From: JACORV01 sp041484135
GTDB lineage: Bacteria > Gemmatimonadota > Gemmatimonadetes > Gemmatimonadales > JACORV01
Reading direction: 5' to 3'
Length of the DNA: 12,582 nt
NCBI GenBank assembly: GCA_041484135.1
Contig: JBGPHD010000089.1
Location: forward strand, 1 to 12,582
Part shown: one piece after another, positions 7,695-12,582 of the stretch
Numbering within the stretch: position 1 is the first letter of the stretch
Layout: each line of letters starts with the position of its first letter
Position numbers and translations under genes: made by a program
The notes under the pieces: model-generated
Seen by the model: the letters and a program-made list of their open reading frames with translations, nothing else
The model's database searches: none
What the model was told of the DNA's origin: nothing

Positions 7695-8084
7695 ATGCGG
7701 GTGCTGGTCCACAAGAAGGCGCGGCGCGCCAAGCGCCGCCCGGAACGCCAGGCGCGGCCCAAGCTGCACATCACCAAGGGCGACCTGGTGCAGGTGATCT
7801 CCGGCGACGACAAGGGGAAGCGCGGCAAGGTGCTGCGCACCATCCCCAAGAAGGGCCGGGTCGTGGTGGACGGCGTGAACGTCGTGAAGCGTCACCGGAA
7901 GGCGCGCCAGCAGGGCGAGGAGAGCGCCATCGTGTCCTTCCCGGCGCCCATCGCCGCGTCCAAGGTGATGCTCATCGATCCCAAGCAGGACCGGCCGACG
8001 CGGGTGCGCCGGCGGGTGGATCAGGACGGGACCGTCGAGCGCATCGCGGTGCGCTCCGGCGAGCCGATCCCGCGGAACCGGTAG
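7695..8084 (+). CDS. rplX: Large subunit ribosomal protein L24 with a basic N-terminal extension
   Basis: L24 starts 50S assembly by binding the 5' end of 23S rRNA and sits near the tunnel exit. The KOW core is clear: KLHITKGDLVQVISGDDKGKRGKVL (23-47), VVVDGVNVVKRHRKA, and the end PTRVRRRVDQDGTVERIA. The product has 129 residues against about 100-105 in most bacteria. About 22 extra residues precede the core and are highly basic (VHKKARRAKRRPERQARPK). The ATG one base after rplN has a good ribosome binding site (GGAGGT, 7681-7686, spacing 8). The only other in-frame start before the core is a GTG at codon 3, so the extension belongs to the protein. Confidence 0.95.
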   Translation: MRVLVHKKARRAKRRPERQARPKLHITKGDLVQVISGDDKGKRGKVLRTIPKKGRVVVDGVNVVKRHRKARQQGEESAIVSFPAPIAASKVMLIDPKQDRPTRVRRRVDQDGTVERIAVRSGEPIPRNR

Positions 8085-8089
8085 AGGCC

Positions 8090-8809
8090 ATGAGCGACGT
8101 CGAAGACGTGAAGGTCGAGAAGCCGAAGGGCGAGAAGCCCCGGGGCGAGAAGGGCGAGAAGGGCAAGGGCGGCAAGGGCGAGAAGGGCGCGCCCAAGGCC
8201 GAGGCGGCCGAGCCGCGTGCGCCCGCGGTCCCCTACGAGCCGGCGCCGCCGGCGCGCCTGCACGAGCACTACGTGCAGCACGTGCGGCCCGCGCTCACCC
8301 GCGCCTTCGGGCTGAAGAACCCGCACCAGATCCCGCGGCTGCTGAAGATCGTGCTGAACGTGGGGTTCGGCGGGTCGCAGAAGGCGCCCAAGGCGCTCGA
8401 CGCGATGGTGAGCGAGATGAGCCTGATCGCCGGCCAGAAAGCCATGGTCACGCGGGCCAAGAAGGCCATCTCGAACTTCTCGCTGCGCCAGGGGATGCCG
8501 ATCGGCGCCTGCGTGACGCTGCGCGGGGCGCACATGTACGAGTTCCTGGACCGGTTCATCAGCATCGCGGTGCCGCGGATCCGCGACTTCCGCGGGCTCC
8601 CGACGAAGAGCTTCGACGGGCGCGGGAACTACACGTTCGGCATCAAGGAGCAGATGATTTTCCCCGAGATCGACTACGACAAGGTCGAGCGTATCCACGG
8701 GATGGACATCACGATCGTGACCAACGCCAAGCGCGACGACCTGGCCATGGCGCTGCTGAAAGAGATGGGCATGCCCTTCCACGGCGAGCAGCCGGTGGTC
8801 GTGGGCTGA
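8090..8809 (+). CDS. rplE: Large subunit ribosomal protein L5 with a Lys/Gly/Glu-rich N-terminal extension
   Basis: L5 binds 5S rRNA in the central protuberance and forms a bridge with S13 of the 30S head. Residues from about 54 onward are a standard L5: RLHEHYVQHVRPALTRAFG, IPRLLKIVLNVGFG, AKKAISNFSLRQGMPIGACVTLRG, EFLDRFISIAVPRIRDFRG, GNYTFGIKEQMIFPEIDYD and the end AKRDDLAMALLKEMGMPF. The family is normally about 180 residues; this product has 239. The extra N-terminal segment is low in complexity, with repeated KGEK/GEKG units (11-33) and then an Ala/Pro-rich linker (34-56). The ATG is preceded by a modest AGAGG. Apart from a GTG at codon 7, no ATG or GTG lies in frame before the core, so the extension is likely translated. 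No signal peptide or membrane segment. Confidence 0.95.
   Translation: MSDVEDVKVEKPKGEKPRGEKGEKGKGGKGEKGAPKAEAAEPRAPAVPYEPAPPARLHEHYVQHVRPALTRAFGLKNPHQIPRLLKIVLNVGFGGSQKAPKALDAMVSEMSLIAGQKAMVTRAKKAISNFSLRQGMPIGACVTLRGAHMYEFLDRFISIAVPRIRDFRGLPTKSFDGRGNYTFGIKEQMIFPEIDYDKVERIHGMDITIVTNAKRDDLAMALLKEMGMPFHGEQPVVVG
8117..8188 (+). repeat. Low-complexity repeat coding for the KGEK segment of L5
   Basis: This imperfect repeat of the nine-base unit GGCGAGAAG (Gly-Glu-Lys), mixed with GGCAAG and GGCGGCAAG, codes for L5 residues 10-33. Codon use in it is uniform (almost only GGC, GAG, AAG), so replication slippage could change its length. Confidence 0.75.
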
Positions 8810-8824
8810 ACTTTCGAGGAGCCG

Positions 8825-9010
8825 ATGGCAAAAACGTGCTGGATCGAGAAGGCCAAGCGGAAACCGAAGTTCTCGACGCGCAAGGTGACACGGTGCCAGC
8901 GGTGCGGCCGGTCGCGGGCGTATCTGCGCAAGTTCGGTCTGTGCCGCATCTGCTTCCGTGACCTCGCCCTCAAGGGGGAGATCCCGGGCGTGCGGAAGAG
9001 CAGTTGGTGA
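8825..9010 (+). CDS. rpsN: Small subunit ribosomal protein S14, zinc-binding type
   Basis: S14 is a 30S head protein close to S3 and S10. This is the short, zinc-containing form (61 residues; often called rpsZ or type Z). The zinc ribbon is CQRC (24-27) plus CRIC (40-43), embedded in TRCQRCGRSRAYLRKFGLCR, and it ends with the typical GEIPGVRKSSW. A fifth cysteine at position 5 (KTCW) is not part of the zinc site. Many bacteria also have a zinc-free paralogue controlled by Zur, but none is present here. It starts with ATG 15 bases after rplE; the purine-rich GAGGAG at 8816-8821 is unusually close (three bases). It is followed by the longest gap of the window. Confidence 0.97.
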   Translation: MAKTCWIEKAKRKPKFSTRKVTRCQRCGRSRAYLRKFGLCRICFRDLALKGEIPGVRKSSW

Positions 9011-9073
9011 GCAGCGGGAGCCGGGAGTCGGGCGCCGGCGTCCCCGCTCGCGGCCGAACCGTTCGATGAACAC
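9011..9073 (+). promoter_or_regulatory. Gap before rpsH with degenerate 7-base repeat and possible hairpin
   Basis: The 78 bases between rpsN and rpsH are the only sizable non-coding stretch. At 9015-9035 three heptamers follow each other: CGGGAGC, CGGGAGT, CGGGCGC. A hairpin is possible: AGCGGG (9013-9018) with CCCGCT (9043-9048), and inside it GCCGG (9020-9024) with CCGGC (9035-9039) around a ten-base loop. No T-run follows, so it is not a standard intrinsic terminator. I see no convincing -35/-10 pair. The stretch stays open in the frame shared by rpsN and rpsH but has no start codon before 9089. It could be an RNA-processing or regulatory element, or simply neutral spacer. Confidence 0.35.
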
Positions 9074-9079
9074 AAGGAG
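9074..9079 (+). promoter_or_regulatory. Ribosome binding site of rpsH
   Basis: AAGGAG lies nine bases before the ATG at 9089. It is one of the few Shine-Dalgarno sequences of the cluster outside a coding region, as expected where the upstream gene is too far away for tight coupling. It could also serve the second ATG at 9095 less well (15 bases). Confidence 0.75.
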
Positions 9080-9088
9080 TGCAGTGGA

Positions 9089-9487
9089 ATGAGCATGACC
9101 GATCCCGTCGCAGATATGCTGACGCGCATCCGCAACGCGTGTCTGGCCCGGCACCGCCGGGTCGACATCCCCGTCTCCAAGCTGAAGGCGGAGATCGCGA
9201 AGCTGCTGCGCGACAACCACTACATCCAGGAGTTCCAGGTCCTGGATGACGGGCGGCACGGCCTGCTGCGCGTCTACCTCAAGTACCACGACGGCGACCA
9301 GCCGGTGATCCGCGAGCTGAAGCGGGTCTCGAGCCCGGGCCTCCGGCGGTACGTGGGCGCGCGGGAGATCCCGCGGGTCCGCAACGGCCTCGGCATGGCG
9401 ATCCTCAGCACGCCCAAGGGCCTGATGACGGACCGCGATGCGCGGACGGCGCACATCGGCGGCGAACTCCTCGCCTTGGTCTGGTAG
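9089..9487 (+). CDS. rpsH: Small subunit ribosomal protein S8
   Basis: S8 binds the central domain of 16S rRNA and is a primary 30S assembly protein; in E. coli it also represses the spc operon by binding mRNA near the rplE start. The product is 132 residues, the usual length. It shows MTDPVADMLTRIRNACLARH at the start, VDIPVSKLKAEIAKLL, then the C-terminal RNA-binding part RVSSPGLRRYVG, NGLGMAILSTPKGLMTDRDA and GGELLALVW. Two ATGs are possible (9089 and 9095); the first fits the ribosome binding site better. The stop codon is part of the rplF ribosome binding site. I could not identify an S8-binding mRNA structure near rplE by eye. Confidence 0.97.
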   Translation: MSMTDPVADMLTRIRNACLARHRRVDIPVSKLKAEIAKLLRDNHYIQEFQVLDDGRHGLLRVYLKYHDGDQPVIRELKRVSSPGLRRYVGAREIPRVRNGLGMAILSTPKGLMTDRDARTAHIGGELLALVW

Positions 9488-9497
9488 GAGGCCCGCC

Positions 9498-10037
9498 ATG
9501 TCGCGTATCGGCAAGAAGCCCGTGCCCCTGCCCAAGGGCGTCACCGCCACGGTGAACGGCACGACCGTCGTGGTGAAGGGCCCCAGGGGCGAGCTCACCC
9601 GCACGCTGCACGCCGAGCTCGCGGTGGCGGTGGACGGTGGCGCGGTGGTGGTGACGCGGCCCAGTGACTCCTCGTGGCACAAATCGCTCCACGGCCTCTC
9701 GCGCACGCTCGTCCACAACATGGTCGAGGGCGTGACGAAGGGGTACGAGAAGACGCTCGAGATCCAGGGCGTGGGGTACAAGGCGGAGACCAAGCCGTAC
9801 GGGCTCAACATCGTGGTGGGCTACTCGCACTCCGTGGAGTTCAAGGCGCCGCCGGGCATCACGCTCAAGGCGGACCAGCCCACGGTGGTGAAAGTGAGCG
9901 GCAGCGACAAGGAGCTGGTGGGACAGGTGGCGGCCAACATCCGCGCGATCCGGCCCCCCGAGCCGTACAAGGGCAAGGGGATCCGGTACCAGGGCGAGAA
10001 GGTCCGGCGCAAGGCCGGCAAGACGGGAGCGAAGTAA
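9498..10037 (+). CDS. rplF: Large subunit ribosomal protein L6
   Basis: L6 lies near the sarcin-ricin loop where translation factors bind. The 179-residue product consists of two similar alpha/beta domains. It begins MSRIGKKPVPLPKGV, the family signature, and has the classical C-terminal motif PPEPYKGKGIRYQGEKVRRK. The same frame is open upstream to 9438 inside rpsH, but homology and AGGAGG (9486-9491, spacing six) both fix the ATG at 9498. The ribosome binding site overlaps the rpsH stop codon. It ends with a short basic tail, KAGKTGAK, one base before rplR. Confidence 0.97.
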   Translation: MSRIGKKPVPLPKGVTATVNGTTVVVKGPRGELTRTLHAELAVAVDGGAVVVTRPSDSSWHKSLHGLSRTLVHNMVEGVTKGYEKTLEIQGVGYKAETKPYGLNIVVGYSHSVEFKAPPGITLKADQPTVVKVSGSDKELVGQVAANIRAIRPPEPYKGKGIRYQGEKVRRKAGKTGAK

Positions 10038-10038
10038 C

Positions 10039-10410
10039 GTGAGGCGGGTACGTAAGCCCAGGACGGCCGAGGCGCGCCGCGCACGGCGGCACGTGCGGGT
10101 CCGGCGCAAGGTGGCGGGGACCCCGGAGCGGCCGAGGCTGGTCGTGTTCCGGTCGCTGAAGCACATCTACGCCCACTTGGTGGACGACACCAAGGGCCAG
10201 GTGCTCTTCGGCGTGGCGGACCGGTCCGAGGGAGTGAGCCCGGAGGGCACCGGCAAGGTGGCCAAGGGGTTCGCCGTCGGGAAGGCGCTGGCCGAGCGGG
10301 CCAAGAAAGAAGGGATCACCCGGGTGGTCTTCGACCGCGCGGGGTATGCCTATCACGGACGCGTCAAGGCTGTGGCCGACGGCGCGCGCAAGGGCGGATT
10401 GGAGTTCTAG
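10039..10410 (+). CDS. rplR: Large subunit ribosomal protein L18
   Basis: L18 binds 5S rRNA together with L5 and carries it into the central protuberance. The product is 123 residues, within the family range. An Arg-rich N-terminus (1-26) binds RNA and is followed by GTPERPRLVVFRSLKHIYAHLVDD, then FAVGKALAERAKKEGITRVVFDRAGYAYHGRVKAVADGARKGGLEF, the conserved C-terminal half. The start is GTG, one base after rplF; GGGAG at 10025-10029 is nine bases upstream. Because L5 of this organism has an added charged N-terminal arm, the 5S complex may differ at its surface, but L18 itself looks ordinary. Confidence 0.97.
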   Translation: MRRVRKPRTAEARRARRHVRVRRKVAGTPERPRLVVFRSLKHIYAHLVDDTKGQVLFGVADRSEGVSPEGTGKVAKGFAVGKALAERAKKEGITRVVFDRAGYAYHGRVKAVADGARKGGLEF

Positions 10411-10414
10411 GGCA

Positions 10415-10978
10415 ATGGGACGAGGCGATCAGCAGGGGGGGCCCCGGCGCGACCGGCGCGACCGCGAGTCGGAGCTCATCGAGAACGTGGTGAGCATCAA
10501 CCGCGTGGCGAAGGTGGTGAAGGGCGGCCGGAGGTTCAGCTTCAACGCCCTGGTGGCCGTGGGTGACGGCAACGGGAACGTGGGCGTCGCGACCGGCAAG
10601 GCGAACGAGGTCAGCGAAGCGGTGCGCAAGGCCGTGGAAGCGGCGCGCCGCAAGATGATCGCGGTGCCGCGCGTCGGCCGGACGATCCCGCACGAGGTGA
10701 CGGGCACCCTCGGTGCGGGCCGCGTCTTCCTCAAGCCGGCCGCCCCGGGGACCGGCGTCATCGCCGGCGGCCCGGTCCGGGCCGTGCTCGAGTGCGCCGG
10801 CATCCAGGACATCCTCACCAAGAGCCTGGGGAGCAACAACCCCCACAACATGGTGCGCGCCACGGTGGACGGCCTGAGCCAGCTCGTGACGGTCCGCCAG
10901 ATCGCGCGGGAGCGCGGGGTCGAGCCCGATTCGCTCGGCTACCGGCCGCGGCAGGGCGAGGTGGCCCATGCCGGGTAA
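10415..10978 (+). CDS. rpsE: Small subunit ribosomal protein S5
   Basis: S5 helps form the mRNA entry site of the 30S subunit with S3 and S4 and influences decoding accuracy. The 187-residue product is slightly longer than E. coli S5 (about 166) owing to both ends. After a charged N-terminus (GDQQGGPRRDRRDRESE) come VVSINRVAKVVKGGRRFSF, the double-stranded-RNA-binding type domain, then ALVAVGDGNGNVGVATGKA, GAGRVFLKPAAPGTGVIAGG, AGIQDILTKSLGSNNPHNMV and the end. ATG at 10415 lies four bases after rplR and matches the usual S5 N-terminus; the open frame further upstream is a shadow of rplR. It overlaps rpmD by 11 bases. Confidence 0.97.
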   Translation: MGRGDQQGGPRRDRRDRESELIENVVSINRVAKVVKGGRRFSFNALVAVGDGNGNVGVATGKANEVSEAVRKAVEAARRKMIAVPRVGRTIPHEVTGTLGAGRVFLKPAAPGTGVIAGGPVRAVLECAGIQDILTKSLGSNNPHNMVRATVDGLSQLVTVRQIARERGVEPDSLGYRPRQGEVAHAG

Positions 10979-11183
10979 GGCCAGGACCCACGCGGGTGCG
11001 CGTCTCAGGGTCAAGCAGGTGCGCAGCGGGATCGGCCGGCCGGCCAACCACCGGCGGACGCTCGTAGCGATCGGCCTCCGGCACCACCAGGACGTCGTGG
11101 TCGTGAGCGACTCGCCGTCCATGCGCGGCATGCTGTTCCAGGTGCGGCACCTCGTCGAGGTGTCGCCGGTCCAGGAGGGTTGA
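10968..11183 (+). CDS. rpmD: Large subunit ribosomal protein L30
   Basis: L30 is a small 50S protein that is absent in some bacteria. The product is 71 residues, about ten longer than most. The core is recognisable from residue 12: RLRVKQVRSGIGRPANHRRTL, then LRHHQDVVVVSDSPSMRGMLFQVRHLVEV. The ATG lies inside the end of rpsE (11-base overlap), and GAGGTG at 10958-10963, four bases upstream, supports it. The extra N-terminal residues (PGKARTHAGA) are basic and short. The stop shares one base with the rplO ATG (TGATG). Confidence 0.94.
   Translation: MPGKARTHAGARLRVKQVRSGIGRPANHRRTLVAIGLRHHQDVVVVSDSPSMRGMLFQVRHLVEVSPVQEG
11173..11178 (+). promoter_or_regulatory. Ribosome binding site that decides the rplO start
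   Basis: AGGAGG in the last codons of rpmD is four bases before ATG at 11183 but only one base from the in-frame TTG at 11180. The spacing therefore favours the ATG. Confidence 0.75.
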
Positions 11184-11641
11184 TGGAGCCGAAGCACGCC
11201 GAGCGCGTCACCCTGCACTCGCTCAAGCCCGCCCCAGGCTCGACCCAGCCCACCAAGCGGCTCGGCCGCGGGCCGGGGTCCGGGACCGGCAAGACGGCCG
11301 GCAAGGGTCACAAGGGCCAGAAGGCGCGGTCCGGCGGGCACGTGCGCCCCGGCTTCGAGGGCGGCCAGATGCCCCTCATCCGCCGGGTGCCGAAGCGCGG
11401 CTTCACCAACCCCTACAAGGTCCGGGCGCAGGTCGTGAACCTCAAGGCGCTCGCGAACTTCGCGGGGCGCGAGGTCACCGCCGGATCGCTGGCGGAGGCC
11501 AGGCTCGTCGAGCACGCCGGCCGGCCCATCAAGCTGCTGGCCGATGGCGACGCCCCCAAGGGGCTGATGGTGAAGGGACTCACCGTCTCAGCGTCCGCGC
11601 GCGCGAAGATCGAGGCGGCGGGCGGCAGTGTCGGGGAGTAG
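11183..11641 (+). CDS. rplO: Large subunit ribosomal protein L15
   Basis: L15 is a late-joining 50S assembly protein with an extended, glycine-rich N-terminal arm that runs through rRNA. The 152-residue product has normal length. It shows LHSLKPAPGSTQPTKRLGRG, the glycine-rich GPGSGTGKTAGKGHKGQKAR, GGHVRPGFEGGQMPLIRRVPKRGF and the globular C-terminal half ending with AKIEAAGGS. The ATG overlaps the rpmD stop; a TTG one codon upstream is less likely because of its spacing to the ribosome binding site. It ends three bases before secY. Confidence 0.97.
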   Translation: MEPKHAERVTLHSLKPAPGSTQPTKRLGRGPGSGTGKTAGKGHKGQKARSGGHVRPGFEGGQMPLIRRVPKRGFTNPYKVRAQVVNLKALANFAGREVTAGSLAEARLVEHAGRPIKLLADGDAPKGLMVKGLTVSASARAKIEAAGGSVGE

Positions 11642-11644
11642 TCG

Positions 11645-12582
11645 GTGACCGGCCCGTCGCTGCCCAACCCCTTCAAGATCCCGGAGCTCAAGGACAAGCT
11701 CCTCTTCACGCTGCTGTGCCTGCTCCTCTACCGGCTCGGCGCGCACATCACCGTGCCCGGCGTGGACGCGCAGGCCACGGTGGACTTCTTCCGTAACCAG
11801 GGGAGCCAGACGCTGTTCGGCGTCTACAACCTCTTCGTGGGCGGCGCGCTCTCCAAGGCAACGGTCTTCGCCCTCGGCATCATGCCGTACATCTCGGCCA
11901 GCATCTTCTTCCAGATCATGGGCGCGGTCTTCCCCGTCATCGACCGGCTCCAGAAGGAAGAGGAAGGCCGCAAGAAGATCACCCAGTGGACCCGGTACCT
12001 GACCATCGTCCTCGCGGCGGCCCAGGCGTGGGGCGTCGCGCTGTTCATCCAGTCGGTCACGGGCGCCGTCTCCGATCCGACCAGCATGGGCTTCCGGATC
12101 AGCACCGCCTTCACCCTGACGGTCGGCGCGGTCTTCATCATGTGGCTCGGCGAGCAGATCACCGAGCGCGGGATCGGCAACGGCATGAGCCTGCTGATCT
12201 TCTTCTCGATCATCGACCAGGGCCTGCCGGCCACCCTGCGCACCATCGAGTCGCTCAAGGTGGGCGCGCTGTCGGTGCCGGGCTTGATCCTGCTGCTCGT
12301 GGTCATGGTCTTCGTGGTGTGGTTCACCGTCGCCATCACCGTGGCGGCGCGGCGGATCCCGATCCAGATCCCGCGCAAGGTGATGGGGCGCGGCCGCATC
12401 CGTGAAGGCCAGAAGTCGTTCATCCCGCTCCGGATCAACTCGGCCGGCGTGATGCCGATCGTGTTCGCGCAGTCCATCATCATCGTGCCGGGCACCATGG
12501 CGCAGTTCTCGAACATCGGGTTCCTGCGCGACCTGTCGGAGCTGTTCCAGCCGACCTCGTGGGTCTACTACGTGGCCTACAC
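11645..12582 (+). CDS. secY: Preprotein translocase channel SecY, N-terminal 312 residues (gene runs off the right edge)
   Basis: SecY forms the protein-conducting channel in the inner membrane with SecE and SecG; SecA and ribosomes dock on its cytoplasmic loops. The visible part is 312 residues of about 440. Transmembrane segment 1 is around 18-38, ending RLGAHITVPG. The plug region and segment 2 follow (LFVGGALSKATVFALGIMPYISASI, 63-87), then the cytoplasmic loop LQKEEEGRKKITQWTRYL, segment 4 with GEQITERGIGNGMSLLIF (169-186), segment 5 around 212-233, the SecA/ribosome-docking loop RRIPIQIPRKV (236-246) and PLRINSAGVMPIVFAQS (261-277). The start is GTG, three bases after rplO, with GGGGAG (11633-11638) six bases upstream. 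The cytoplasmic, lipid-facing start and terminal position in the spc cluster are as usual. Confidence 0.97.
   Translation, partial: MTGPSLPNPFKIPELKDKLLFTLLCLLLYRLGAHITVPGVDAQATVDFFRNQGSQTLFGVYNLFVGGALSKATVFALGIMPYISASIFFQIMGAVFPVIDRLQKEEEGRKKITQWTRYLTIVLAAAQAWGVALFIQSVTGAVSDPTSMGFRISTAFTLTVGAVFIMWLGEQITERGIGNGMSLLIFFSIIDQGLPATLRTIESLKVGALSVPGLILLLVVMVFVVWFTVAITVAARRIPIQIPRKVMGRGRIREGQKSFIPLRINSAGVMPIVFAQSIIIVPGTMAQFSNIGFLRDLSELFQPTSWVYYVAY

Noticed and set aside
9013..9048. Intrinsic terminator between rpsN and rpsH
   Set aside because: The stem is interrupted, the loop is large and no T-run follows; the genes on both sides belong to the same conserved operon.
8021..9811. Open frame of 596 codons antisense to rplE-rplF
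   Set aside because: Shadow; it crosses several gene boundaries that are well defined on the plus strand.
11180..11182. TTG as start codon of rplO
   Set aside because: Only one base from the AGGAGG; ATG at 11183 has better spacing and is the commoner start.

Overview
The window is one continuous plus-strand run of 23 translation and secretion genes from a GC-rich bacterium: the end of the str operon, the complete S10 operon, and the spc operon as far as the middle of secY. The order is fusA(3' end)-tuf-rpsJ-rplC-rplD-rplW-rplB-rpsS-rplV-rpsC-rplP-rpmC-rpsQ-rplN-rplX-rplE-rpsN(type Z)-rpsH-rplF-rplR-rpsE-rpmD-rplO-secY(5' part). This is the canonical bacterial order with nothing missing, inserted or inverted. 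I see no tRNA, rRNA, CRISPR, insertion sequence, phage gene or defence gene.

Organism: the third codon positions are almost all G or C, S14 is the four-cysteine zinc form, and tuf lies directly before rpsJ. EF-Tu is 400 residues long and has an unusual switch I loop that I associate, from memory, with Gemmatimonadota-like bacteria. Gemmatimonadota is my best guess (moderate to low confidence); the ribosomal proteins should be searched to settle it.

Layout: 1-1996 holds the end of EF-G and all of EF-Tu. 1999-7315 is the S10 operon (S10, L3, L4, L23, L2, S19, L22, S3, L16, L29, S17). 7325-12582 is the spc operon (L14, L24, L5, S14, S8, L6, L18, S5, L30, L15, SecY). Gaps are 0-15 bases or the genes overlap (rplC/rplD, rplB/rpsS, rpmC/rpsQ, rpsE/rpmD, rpmD/rplO). 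The one exception is a 78-base gap before rpsH, which holds a degenerate 7-base repeat and a possible hairpin. Many Shine-Dalgarno sequences lie inside the preceding gene, so translation is probably coupled throughout. No terminator or leader separates tuf from rpsJ or rpsQ from rplN, so the three classical operons look fused into one transcription unit.

What stands out: I do not find a new multi-gene system here; the gene content is ordinary. The unusual part is in the proteins. L4 has a histone-H1-like Lys/Ala/Pro tail of about 93 residues with a 14-residue repeat, L5 has a Lys/Gly/Glu-rich N-terminal extension of about 53 residues, S19 has an Ala/Pro/Gly tail of about 39 residues, and L24 has a basic N-terminal extension of about 22 residues. 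EF-Tu keeps its catalytic residues but has lost the near-universal Arg-Gly-Ile before the switch I threonine and carries five extra residues there.
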